Below are positions 24,444 through 32,331 of a DNA stretch of 64,000 nucleotides, in pieces (positions within the stretch are counted from its first letter, which is position 1; the number at the start of each line of letters is the position of its first letter). The notes under the pieces are model-generated. The model made no database searches. It was not told the origin of the DNA and was given only the letters and a program-made list of their open reading frames with translations. Origin of the DNA: Dolomitihabitans soli (GTDB taxonomy: Bacteria > Actinomycetota > Actinomycetes > Streptosporangiales > Streptosporangiaceae); the NCBI RefSeq assembly GCF_022213955.1, contig NZ_JAKNTW010000023.1, forward strand, positions 62,001 to 126,000, written 5' to 3'. The position numbers and the translations under genes are program-made.

Positions 24444-25280
24444 GTGGGAAAGGAACGCGTAGCGCAGCTCGAATACTCCGAGTTCCAGGCCGCGATGCTG
24501 GACGAGGAGAAACGCCGCCGGAAGGCCGCGAAGATCATCGCTGTGCTCGGGCACTATCTGGGCACCGACGGCTCGCTCGCGGGTCTGACGGTCGCCGACA
24601 TCGGGTGCTCGGCCGGGTTCATCGCCGACGAGCTGGCCGCGGCGGGGGCTCGGCACACGTTCGGGGTCGACATCGACGTTCCCGGGCTGCGCAAGGCGGC
24701 GACGCGGTTCGGTGAGCGGGTGGAGTTCGTCTGCGCCGACGGCACCGCGCTGCCCTTCCCCGACGGCTCGCTCGACGTGCTGGTCTTCAATCACATCTAC
24801 GAGCATGTGGTCGACCCCGACGCGATCATGGCCGAGATGCACCGGGTGCTCGCCGACGACGGGGTCCTCTACCTGGGTCTGGGCAACCGGCTCGGGGTCA
24901 TGGAGCCGCACTACAAGCTGCCCTTCCTCTCCTATCTGCCGCCCGCGCTCGCCGACCGCTATGTCCGGTTGTTCGGCCGGGCCGACAACTACTACGAGCG
25001 TTACCGCACCCGCCGTGGGCTGCGGCGGATGGTGCGCGGCTTCCAGGTCCACGACTACACGTTCCCGGTGCTGGCCACGCCCGCGCGCTTCGCGGGGGGC
25101 GAGCTGTTCCCTGGCGTGGCCGGGCGGATCGTGCAAAAGGTCCTGGCCGCCATCCCGCGCGGGGTGCTGCGCCTGCTGCTGCCCGTCGTGCCGACCTACC
25201 TGTGGGTGGCGACCAAGGGCGGGCGGGTCCCGGCGGGGCCCGTCCTGCCGCAGCCGCCCGATCCGGTCCGCCCGTTGTGA
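24444..25280 (+). CDS. Class I SAM-dependent methyltransferase
   Basis: A 278-residue methyltransferase. Motif I is VADIGCSAGFIADEL (about 51-65), the acidic residue after strand 2 is in GVDIDVPG, and LPFPDGSLDVLVFNHIYEHV (about 107-126) is the motif II region typical of type-11 enzymes. S-adenosylmethionine binding is well supported; the acceptor is unknown, but sugars of the envelope glycan are likely from context. The GTG start at 24444 has no clear ribosome-binding site; TTG 24435 is the alternative. The stop overlaps the next start by four bases (GTGA). Confidence 0.87.
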   Translation: MGKERVAQLEYSEFQAAMLDEEKRRRKAAKIIAVLGHYLGTDGSLAGLTVADIGCSAGFIADELAAAGARHTFGVDIDVPGLRKAATRFGERVEFVCADGTALPFPDGSLDVLVFNHIYEHVVDPDAIMAEMHRVLADDGVLYLGLGNRLGVMEPHYKLPFLSYLPPALADRYVRLFGRADNYYERYRTRRGLRRMVRGFQVHDYTFPVLATPARFAGGELFPGVAGRIVQKVLAAIPRGVLRLLLPVVPTYLWVATKGGRVPAGPVLPQPPDPVRPL

Positions 25281-26209
25281 GCACCCGCACGCTCGTCAGG
25301 GTCGTCTTCCTGGTCGTCGCCCTCGGCTTCGGCACGTGGGCGGTGGCCCGCCAGTGGGACCAGGTGGCGGCCGGGTTCGCGCAGATCTCCTGGTGGTCGC
25401 TGGCCCTCTCGCTGGTCGCCGTCGTGGCGGCCCTGTGCTGCGGCATGCTCACCTGGCGCGCCCTGCTCGCCGACCTGGGCTCCCCCCTCCCGGTACGGCA
25501 GGCGGCCAAGGTCTTCTTCGTCGGCCAGCTCGGCAAGTACATCCCCGGTTCCCTGTGGCCGGTGGTCGCCCAGATGGAGATGGGCCGCGACCTCGGGATC
25601 CCGCGCCCGCGCAGCGCCACGGCGTTCTTCCTGACGCTGCCCGTCCAGCTCGGCAGTGGTCTGCTGGTCGCCGCCGGCACGCTGCTCGCCGCCGGTCCCG
25701 GGTCGATCGCGCCGTACGCGTGGGTGCTGCTGCTGGTGCCGGTGCTCGCCGTACTGCTCGAACCGCGGGTGATCAACGCGGTGATCGGGTTCGGTCTGCG
25801 CAGGCTGCGGCGGGAGCCGTTGGAGCGGGCCCTGACCAGGCGCGGGATGCTCGGCGCGCTGGGCTGGGCGCTGTGCGGCTGGGTGGCGTACGGCCTGCAC
25901 CTGGCGGTGATCATGGTGTCGCTGGAGCCCGCGAGCGGCCGGCTGGTCGCCTTCTCCATCGGCGCCTTCGCCCTGTCGTGGTGCCTGGGCATCATGACGT
26001 TCGTGGTCCCGGCGGGCGCCGGGGTCCGGGAGGTGGCGATGGTGGCGGTGCTGGCGCCGATGCTCGGCCAGGGGCCGGCCATCGCGGCGGCGCTGGTGTC
26101 GCGGATCGTCATCGTGCTGGGTGACCTGATCTGTGCGGGAACCGCCGCACTCGCGGCTCGATCGGCGGTCGATCCCGAGGCGAGCGAAGCCGGGCGAAAT
26201 GCCGTGTGA
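25277..26209 (+). CDS. Flippase-like / lysylphosphatidylglycerol-synthase transmembrane-domain protein (second copy)
   Basis: A 310-residue membrane protein with about eight hydrophobic segments, paralogous to the one at 23065-24033. It shows the same VGQLGKYIPGSLWPV and VVPAGAGVREVAMV hallmarks. GTG 25277 overlaps the methyltransferase stop, so translation is coupled. Having one copy linked to a methyltransferase and the other convergent with a GT4 suggests two lipid-linked intermediates or a pair working together. No soluble synthetase domain is present. Confidence 0.8.
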   Translation: MSTRTLVRVVFLVVALGFGTWAVARQWDQVAAGFAQISWWSLALSLVAVVAALCCGMLTWRALLADLGSPLPVRQAAKVFFVGQLGKYIPGSLWPVVAQMEMGRDLGIPRPRSATAFFLTLPVQLGSGLLVAAGTLLAAGPGSIAPYAWVLLLVPVLAVLLEPRVINAVIGFGLRRLRREPLERALTRRGMLGALGWALCGWVAYGLHLAVIMVSLEPASGRLVAFSIGAFALSWCLGIMTFVVPAGAGVREVAMVAVLAPMLGQGPAIAAALVSRIVIVLGDLICAGTAALAARSAVDPEASEAGRNAV

Positions 26210-26310
26210 TTTACCCCACGATTTCAAGGGGCCTGGCAATAGAGTTATCTGGAGAAGGGGACGGTCAGTCCCGCGTGACCTTGATGCGACCATGAGGGGA
26301 GCGATCCTTC

Positions 26311-27432
26311 TTGACGCCTAGAGTGCTCGTCGACGCGGCTGCCGTTCCGGCCGATCGTGGTGCGCTGATCAGGTATGTCGATGGACTCATCGCCGCTCTC
26401 GACCGGGCGGGCGCTGACCTGGCGGTGGCCTGCCAGCGCGCCGACGCGGAGCGCTACCAGCATCTCGCGCCTTCCGCCCGGATCCTGTCCGGTCCGCCCT
26501 CGATCACCAACCGGGCCGCGCGGCTCGCCTGGGAGCAGACCAGCGTGCCGGTCCTGGCGCAGCAGGTCGGCGCCAAGGTGATCCACGCTCCTTACTACTC
26601 CATCCCGCTGCGGTCCGGTCTGCCGACCGTGGTCACCGTGCACGACGTCACCTGGTTCACCGACCCCGACCAGCACGGCGCGGTGAAGGCCTCGTTCTTC
26701 CGCTCGGCCACCCGCACCGCCGTACGCCGCTCGGCCCGGGTGATCGTCCCGTCGAAGGCGACCCGCGAGGAACTCGTCCGGGTGCTCGCGGCCGACCCCA
26801 CCCGGATCGACGTCGCCTACCACGGGGTCGACAAGGAGCTCTTCCACCAGCCCAGCGAGCCGGAGGTCAAGCGGGTGGCCGGCAGGCTGGGCCTGCACGG
26901 CCAGCCGTACGTCGCCTTTCTCGGCGCGCTCGAACCGCGTAAGAACGTGCCCAACCTCATCCGCGGGTTCGCCAGGGCGGTCGAGGGTCTCGACGACGCG
27001 CCGGCGCTGGTGCTCGCGGGCAGCTTCCACACCGCCGAGGTCGACGCGGTGATCAGGCAGGTGCCCGCCACGGTCAGGGTCGTCCACCCCGGTTACCTCT
27101 CCCCGGCCGACCTGCCCGGCTTCCTCGGCGGCGCGCTCGCGGTGGCCTTCTGCTCGCGGGGTGAGGGCTTCGGGCTGCCGGTCCTGGAGGCGATGGCCTG
27201 CGGCGCCCCGGTGCTGACCACCCATCGCACCTCGTTGCCCGAGGTCGGCGGCGACGCCGTCGCCTACACCGAACCCGACGCCGACAGCATCGGCAACGCG
27301 CTGCGGAACCTGCTCGCCTCACCCGAACGGCTCGAACAGTTGTCCTCCGCCGGCTTCAGCCGGGCGCAGGAATTCACCTGGGAGGCTTCGGCGGAAGCTC
27401 ATCTGGTTTCTTATCAACGCGCGGTCGAATAG
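26311..27432 (+). CDS. Glycosyltransferase family 4 (mannosyltransferase-like)
   Basis: A 373-residue GT-B enzyme. VTVHDVTWF near residue 110 and HAPYYSIPL are typical of GT4 alpha-mannosyltransferases. FLGALEPRKNVPNLI (about 208-222) and SRGEGFGLPVLEAMACGAPV (about 280-299), with the E-x7-E donor motif, form the GDP-sugar domain. A TTG start at 26311 follows GAGGGGAG by about 12 bases. It lies 17 bases upstream of the sugar-nucleotide synthesis gene; together they likely activate and transfer mannose, by inference. Confidence 0.87.
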   Translation: MTPRVLVDAAAVPADRGALIRYVDGLIAALDRAGADLAVACQRADAERYQHLAPSARILSGPPSITNRAARLAWEQTSVPVLAQQVGAKVIHAPYYSIPLRSGLPTVVTVHDVTWFTDPDQHGAVKASFFRSATRTAVRRSARVIVPSKATREELVRVLAADPTRIDVAYHGVDKELFHQPSEPEVKRVAGRLGLHGQPYVAFLGALEPRKNVPNLIRGFARAVEGLDDAPALVLAGSFHTAEVDAVIRQVPATVRVVHPGYLSPADLPGFLGGALAVAFCSRGEGFGLPVLEAMACGAPVLTTHRTSLPEVGGDAVAYTEPDADSIGNALRNLLASPERLEQLSSAGFSRAQEFTWEASAEAHLVSYQRAVE

Positions 27433-27449
27433 TGAGCTAGCCTCGCGGA

Positions 27450-28553
27450 GTGACGGAGATTTTCCCGCCTGACACAGGTGAACTCGAAGCTGTTCTCCTC
27501 GTCGGCGGCCAGGGAACACGCCTGCGTCCGTTGACGCTCGGCGTGCCCAAGCCGCTGCTTCCGACCGCTGGAGTCCCGTTCCTGGCTCATCAGCTCGCGC
27601 GGGCCCGCTCCTTCGGAGTGCGCAGGATCGTCTTCGCCACGTCCTACCGCGCGTCGATGTTCGGCGAGGCGTTCGGCGACGGTTCGGCGTTCGGCCTGTC
27701 GCTGACCTACATGACCGAGGAGACCCCGCTCGGCACCGGCGGCGCGATCCGCAACGCGGCCCAGGCGCTCACCTGCGGTCCCGACGCCCCCGTGCTCGTG
27801 CTCAACGGCGACATCCTGTCCGGGCACGACATCGGTGACCAGGTCAGGCGGCACGTCGAGCGGGAGGCCGCGGTGACGCTGCACCTCACCGAGGTCGACG
27901 ACCCCACCCGGTTCGGCTGCGTGCCGACCGACGACTCGGGCCGTGTCACCGCCTTCCTGGAGAAGACGCCGAACCCGGTCACCAACCGGATCAACGCCGG
28001 CTGCTACGTCTTCACCCGCTCGGTCATCGACGCCATCCCGGCGGACGAGGTCGTCTCGGTCGAGCGGGAGACCTTCCCCGGCCTGATCGAGTCGGGCGCG
28101 CTCGTGCTCGGCTACGCCGACCGCTCCTACTGGCTCGACGTCGGCACCCCCGCCGCGTTCGTCCAGGGCTCCCGTGATCTGGTGCTCGGCCGCCTGGCCT
28201 CGTCGGCGCTGCCCGGTCCGACCGGCGAGCTGCTCACCCTGCCCGGAGCCCGCGTCTCGCCGGAGGCCAAGGTGTCCGGCGGTTCCGTGGTCGGCGCCCG
28301 CGCGGTCGTCGAGTCGGGGGCGAACGTCTGCGGCACCGTCCTCGGCGACGACTCCGTGGTCTGCTCCGGGGCGACCGTGACCGACTCGGTGGTGGGCGCG
28401 GGCGCCAGGATCGCCTCGGGCGTGGTGGTCCGCGACTCCGTGATCGGCGACGGCGCCGAGGTCGGCTCGGGCAACGAACTGCTCGCGGGCACCCGCCTGT
28501 GGCCCGGCATCGTCCTCCCGCCGGACGCCATCCGCTTCTCCGCGGGCGCCTAG
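27450..28553 (+). CDS. Mannose-1-phosphate guanylyltransferase-like sugar nucleotidyltransferase
   Basis: A 367-residue enzyme with an N-terminal nucleotidyltransferase domain and a C-terminal left-handed beta-helix. VGGQGTRLRPLT then PKPLLP (about 18-42) is the nucleotide-binding signature, LNGDIL the metal site, and FLEKTP near residue 170 the sugar-phosphate contact. Hexapeptide-like repeats (about 275-350) form the helix. It resembles the GDP-mannose-forming enzyme next to fbiB in M. tuberculosis (Rv3264c), but here it sits far from the fbi genes. GTG 27450 is the start. Confidence 0.85.
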   Translation: MTEIFPPDTGELEAVLLVGGQGTRLRPLTLGVPKPLLPTAGVPFLAHQLARARSFGVRRIVFATSYRASMFGEAFGDGSAFGLSLTYMTEETPLGTGGAIRNAAQALTCGPDAPVLVLNGDILSGHDIGDQVRRHVEREAAVTLHLTEVDDPTRFGCVPTDDSGRVTAFLEKTPNPVTNRINAGCYVFTRSVIDAIPADEVVSVERETFPGLIESGALVLGYADRSYWLDVGTPAAFVQGSRDLVLGRLASSALPGPTGELLTLPGARVSPEAKVSGGSVVGARAVVESGANVCGTVLGDDSVVCSGATVTDSVVGAGARIASGVVVRDSVIGDGAEVGSGNELLAGTRLWPGIVLPPDAIRFSAGA

Positions 28554-28704
28554 CCGCCGACGGCTCGGGCACGGCCGTCGATCGGGGTGATCGGTGCCGC
28601 CGGCCGCGCGCTCGGCACGCTGGTTCTCCTGATCTTCATTGTCCGTGTCGCGCGAACGGTGCCGCCGAGGCGGTCCGGGCGCCCTCGACCTGAGGGATCA
28701 CCTG

Positions 28705-29772
28705 TCACCGTGCCGGCAGGTCGATCACGCCGGTGGCGGCCAGGAGCAGCAGAACCGCGAGAAGTCCCAGGGTGACCCAGGTGACGGGGTGCCCGAGGTT
28801 CATCGTCCAGGCGACGCCCAGCCGCTGGTGGACGAAGATCACCGGGTCATCCCGGTTGAGATAGATCAGGCCTGCCAGATGCCAGTACCTGTCGTCGTCC
28901 CGCTGCACGTACCGCGCGGGTTCCGCTCCCTCCGCGGCGGGCAGTCGGTGACCGGCGTGGCCGACGCGCATCTCGAAGCCCAGCCAGGCGGCGAGCGCGA
29001 GGACCCACGGGAGGTGCGGGACGACGGCGGGCAGGGGCAGGAGGTCCCAGACTCCCAGGACGACGAGGAGCATGCTCAGGTTCAGGCAGGCGGTGGTGAA
29101 GAAGGAGAGCCGTGCCACGCCGCCCAGGTAGACCCGGAACCGGCGGGCGGAGCCCGCGGGGTCCGCGGCGTCCAGGTCGGGACGGGCGCGCAGCAGGGAG
29201 ACGACGACGAGGGGCATGATCAGCGTGATCGCGAGCTGGGCGATGACGGGGGCGAAGGCGTTCCCGAGGGTGGTCGGCTCCCGCTGGGCCGTGTCGATGC
29301 CGAACCCGTCGATCGTGGCCAGGGTCGCGGGCAGCCTGCCGTACTGCCAGGCGCCGGTGGCGGCGGTGCCGAGCAGGAGCAGGACGGCGGGCGCCAGCCA
29401 GGGCCACGGGACCCGGATCGGGTCGGTGCGCAGCGTGGTGTCGGCGGTGGTCGCCTGTCGCTCCCCTGCGTACCAGCGTCCTTCGTGCTTGGCGGCGCGG
29501 ATCGAACGGTAGGCGGTGTAGTAGAGCAGGGCGTCGGCGAGTGTCAGCGCGGTCGGCACGACCGTCGTGGTCAGGACCGCCGTGACCGGCACCGCGAGGG
29601 CGCCGAGCAGCGCCACCCTGCGCCGGTACGCCGCCCGGTGCCCGGTGACGGCCGGATCGTCCACCCGGCCGGGCGGCACCCGCACCCCGAACGGCAGCTC
29701 GGGCCTGGTCAGCCTGGGCACCATCCACGCCACCGCCGTGACCAGGACGACGTGGACGATCTGCATGATCAT
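28705..29772 (-). CDS. DUF1648/DUF5808-type membrane protein
   Basis: A 355-residue protein with about seven hydrophobic segments. LPFGVRVPPGR near residue 26 resembles the DUF1648 entry motif. The RYWHLAGLIYLNRDDP segment followed by VHQRLGVAWTMNLGHP (about 295-330) is the DUF5808 signature. Its ATG overlaps the stop of the GntR regulator gene by four bases, so it is the second gene of that operon. Related proteins accompany YtrA-like regulators and ABC exporters in cell-envelope stress loci. No enzymatic function can be assigned. The 151 bases before it (28554-28704) show nothing. Confidence 0.8.
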   Translation of the reverse strand: MIMQIVHVVLVTAVAWMVPRLTRPELPFGVRVPPGRVDDPAVTGHRAAYRRRVALLGALAVPVTAVLTTTVVPTALTLADALLYYTAYRSIRAAKHEGRWYAGERQATTADTTLRTDPIRVPWPWLAPAVLLLLGTAATGAWQYGRLPATLATIDGFGIDTAQREPTTLGNAFAPVIAQLAITLIMPLVVVSLLRARPDLDAADPAGSARRFRVYLGGVARLSFFTTACLNLSMLLVVLGVWDLLPLPAVVPHLPWVLALAAWLGFEMRVGHAGHRLPAAEGAEPARYVQRDDDRYWHLAGLIYLNRDDPVIFVHQRLGVAWTMNLGHPVTWVTLGLLAVLLLLAATGVIDLPAR

Positions 29773-30170
29773 GTCGGCAGCTCCTCACTGCTCGCGAACG
29801 TCTCCAGCACGGCACTGCTCCTGCCGAGCACCTCGTCCGGCCGGATGCCCTGCACGACGGCCTCGGCGAGGAGGGTGCGCAACCGCTCCTCCCATTCCTG
29901 GGCGATCCCCGGCTCCGGCGGCCCCGACCGCCTGTCGCGCCGCACCACCGCGCCGCTCTTCCGGTTGATCCGGATGATGCCCTGCTGCCTGAGCAGGTCA
30001 TACGCCTTGTTCACGGTGTGGAAGTTGATCGCCAGGTCGGCGCCGAGCTGCCGGGTGGACGGCAGCGCGGATCCGGCCTCAAGGTCGCCGCTCGCGATCG
30101 CCTCGACCACCCGGTCGCGGATCTGCTGGTAAATCGGCACCTCGCTGTCGAGGTCGATCGTCAGTAGCAC
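29769..30170 (-). CDS. GntR-family regulator, YtrA type
   Basis: A 133-residue transcription factor. The N-terminal winged helix (about 8-76) contains VPIYQQIRDRVVEAI and the recognition region LPSTRQLGADLAINFHTVNKAY. The short C-terminal tail (about 55 residues) is typical of the YtrA subfamily, which usually represses a neighbouring ABC exporter. A palindrome right upstream (30180-30210) in the divergent promoter region is its likely operator. The effector is unknown; for relatives it is cell-wall-active compounds. Confidence 0.9.
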   Translation of the reverse strand: MLLTIDLDSEVPIYQQIRDRVVEAIASGDLEAGSALPSTRQLGADLAINFHTVNKAYDLLRQQGIIRINRKSGAVVRRDRRSGPPEPGIAQEWEERLRTLLAEAVVQGIRPDEVLGRSSAVLETFASSEELPT

Positions 30171-30179
30171 GCCGGAAGT

Positions 30180-30210
30180 CTATCTGATATAGATGTCGTA
30201 TAACAGATAG
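30180..30210. promoter_or_regulatory. Operator-like palindrome between divergent promoters
   Basis: CTATCTGATATA (30180-30191) and TATAACAGATAG (30199-30210) are inverted arms matching at 11 of 12 positions around a 7-base centre. The sequence is AT-rich against its surroundings and contains -10-like TATAGAT and TATAAC. It lies 9 bases upstream of the gntR start and 15 bases before the plus-strand ATG, which has a strong AAGGAGGT site (30213-30220). Confidence 0.75.
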
Positions 30211-30225
30211 CCAAGGAGGTGCGAG

Positions 30226-30588
30226 ATGGCAGCGGTGATCATCGACCGGGGAATGCTCGTGGTCAGGTTCGAGGGATGGGAGCGGTTGTTCGCCAGGCGG
30301 GGCGACGTGCAGGTGCCGATGCGGGCCGTACGGGAGGCTGACCTGGTCGAACGGCCGTTGAGGGCGGTCCGGGGCGCCCGGTCGGGGATCTCCGTGTCCG
30401 GTGTTCTCAAGGTCGGGGTCTGGGGCCTGGGGGTGGGAATCAGGCAACTCGTCTCGGCGCGGCACGATGTGCCCGGCCTGCGGGTCGAGGTGGATCGGGC
30501 CGTCTCGGGGCTGCCGTTCGACGAGCTGATCATCAGCACTCCGGACGCCGCCGCGCTGGTGCGGACCCTCAAGGGGGTGCGGGCATGA
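30226..30588 (+). CDS. Small conserved-type protein of unknown function, ABC-operon leader
   Basis: A 120-residue protein without signal peptide or clear membrane helix. It is made of short beta-strand-like segments (VIIDRGMLVVRF, VQVPMRAVREADLV, LRVEVDRAV), with a Gly/Val-rich loop near residue 60-68, and resembles small pleckstrin-like or bacterial PH-type proteins found before ABC exporters. A very strong ribosome-binding site precedes it. Its stop overlaps the ATPase gene start by four bases. A regulatory or adaptor role for the exporter is inferred. Confidence 0.7.
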   Translation: MAAVIIDRGMLVVRFEGWERLFARRGDVQVPMRAVREADLVERPLRAVRGARSGISVSGVLKVGVWGLGVGIRQLVSARHDVPGLRVEVDRAVSGLPFDELIISTPDAAALVRTLKGVRA

Positions 30589-31316
30589 CTCTCGTCGAGG
30601 TGCGCGGGCTGACGAAGCGGTTCGGGGCGGTGGAGGCCGTGACCGATCTCAGCTTCCGGGTGGAGCCGGGCATGGTCACCGGCTTCCTCGGGCCGAACGG
30701 CGCGGGCAAGACCACCACCATGCGGGCCATCCTCGGCCTGGTGACGCCCACCTCGGGCACCGCCACGATCGGCGGCGTGCCGTACGCCCGGCTGGCGCGT
30801 CCGGCGCGCACCGTGGGGGCGGTCCTCGACACCTCCGGGTTTCATCCCGGCCGCAGCGCGCGCGACCATTTGCGGATATATGGCGACATGATCGGCGTTT
30901 CGGCTGGTCGGGTGGACGAGGTCATGCGGCAACTGGAGATCGTCGAGTTCGCCCGCCGTCCGACTCGGGGGTTCTCGACCGGGATGCGGCAGCGGCTCAA
31001 CCTCGCCACGGCCCTGCTCGGCGACCCCGGCGTGCTGCTGCTCGACGAGCCCGGCAACGGCCTCGACCCCGAAGGCATCGCCTGGCTGCGCCGCTTCCTG
31101 CGCGGGCTCGCCGCCCAGGGACGCACGATCCTGGTCTCCAGCCACGTGCTGAGCGAGGTCGAGCAGTTGGTCGACCGGGCCGTGGTCATCAGACGCGGCC
31201 GCCTGTCGGCCACCGGAACCCTCGCCGAACTCACCCCCGAGGGCTCGACCCTCGAAGCGGCATTTCTGCGCCTGACCTCGAACGCGACGCCCGGACCAGA
31301 AGGAGCCCCGCGATGA
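30585..31316 (+). CDS. ABC transporter ATP-binding protein
   Basis: A 243-residue ATPase of an ABC-2 type exporter. Walker A is GPNGAGKTT (about 36-44), the signature reads FSTGMRQRL (about 129-137), and Walker B is VLLLDEP (about 149-155) followed by the D-loop GLDPEG. The H-loop His is in VSSHVLSE. ATG 30585 overlaps the upstream stop and its own stop overlaps the permease start, so the three genes are coupled. Drug or lantibiotic-type export or lipid export is typical for YtrA-controlled systems. Confidence 0.93.
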   Translation: MTLVEVRGLTKRFGAVEAVTDLSFRVEPGMVTGFLGPNGAGKTTTMRAILGLVTPTSGTATIGGVPYARLARPARTVGAVLDTSGFHPGRSARDHLRIYGDMIGVSAGRVDEVMRQLEIVEFARRPTRGFSTGMRQRLNLATALLGDPGVLLLDEPGNGLDPEGIAWLRRFLRGLAAQGRTILVSSHVLSEVEQLVDRAVVIRRGRLSATGTLAELTPEGSTLEAAFLRLTSNATPGPEGAPR

Positions 31317-32107
31317 TCGCACTCGTCCGAGCCGAGTTCCGCAGGTTGCTCAGCACCGCGGCCTGGAAGTGGGCCCTGCTGGGCGCCGCCGGTGTGGGCG
31401 GCGGGCTCGTCGGGCTGATCGCCCTGATCGGCCCGGAGAACTCCGACCCGCCGCTGCCCGGTCTGGAGACCGCCGAGGGCGCCGGAATGGTGCTCGGCCT
31501 GGTCAGCCTGACGGTGATCATTCCGGCGTTGTTCGGCGCGACGGCGGTGACCTCGGAGTACCGGCACGGCACGATCACGCCGACCTTCCTCTTCGCCCCG
31601 CGCCGCGGCGGCGTCCTGACCGCCAAACTCCTCGTCTACGCCGTCGCCGGGCTGGTGTACGGCCTGGTCACCGCGTTGTCCGCCGGAGTCGCCCTGCAGG
31701 CCGGGGCCATCGCCAACGGGGTCCAGCTCGGCGTGTCCACGGGCACCCTGGCCGCGCTCCTGCTGCGGGTGGCCGTCACGATGGCCGTCTACACCGTGCT
31801 CGGCGTCGGGGTCGGCGCCCTCCTCCGCAACCAGGTGGCCGCCCTCGCGGTGATCGGCTTCTACCTCTACATGGGCGAGAGCCTGCTGCTCTTCATCCCC
31901 GGCGTCAACACGATCTACCCCTTCCTCCCCGGCGGCGCCACCTCCGCCCTCACCGATTTCACCCTCCTCGCCGACGCCGCCGACCAGGCCGTGGGCATCG
32001 GCGCCGGCCTGCTGTCCCCTCCCGCGGGCGCACTCGTCCTCCTCGCCTACACCCTCGTCGCCGCGGCCCTCGCCATCGCCCTCCCCCTCCGCCGCGACGT
32101 CACCTGA
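31313..32107 (+). CDS. ABC-2 type transporter permease
   Basis: A 264-residue permease with six hydrophobic segments (about 20-40, 58-78, 100-125, 140-165, 172-190, 235-258). The ATSEYRHGTI-like TSEYRHGTITPTFLF (about 80-94) is the coupling helix typical of ABC-2 permeases. It is coupled to the ATPase by a four-base overlap and completes the exporter. No second permease is present, so it probably dimerises. The following 160 bases before the repeat hold no clear feature. Confidence 0.88.
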   Translation: MIALVRAEFRRLLSTAAWKWALLGAAGVGGGLVGLIALIGPENSDPPLPGLETAEGAGMVLGLVSLTVIIPALFGATAVTSEYRHGTITPTFLFAPRRGGVLTAKLLVYAVAGLVYGLVTALSAGVALQAGAIANGVQLGVSTGTLAALLLRVAVTMAVYTVLGVGVGALLRNQVAALAVIGFYLYMGESLLLFIPGVNTIYPFLPGGATSALTDFTLLADAADQAVGIGAGLLSPPAGALVLLAYTLVAAALAIALPLRRDVT

Positions 32108-32267
32108 CGGGGAAGATGTGGATGAGCACCTCCCGGCAGGGTTGACCGACCTCGGGTCCTCGACCACCCGGATGGTCAAGGGCCGAGTCGATACGGCGGC
32201 CGGCCGTCCACGCCGGAGAAGCGTGGGCCCACGGACGCTGCGTGGCTACGGCGGGTGGCGCCGGGGG

Positions 32268-32331
32268 GGCTTGCCGTACTCATGATGCGTGAGGTGGGTG
32301 GCTTGCCGTACTCAGGAAGTGTGAGGTGGGG
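32268..32331. repeat. 32-bp tandem duplication over the 3' end of the dehydrogenase gene
   Basis: Units 32268-32299 and 32300-32331 share GGCTTGCCGTACTCA and GTGAGGTGGG with a few changes. The second copy covers the stop codon (32312-32314) and last codons of the aldehyde dehydrogenase gene, so duplication has shaped that C-terminus. Confidence 0.8.
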
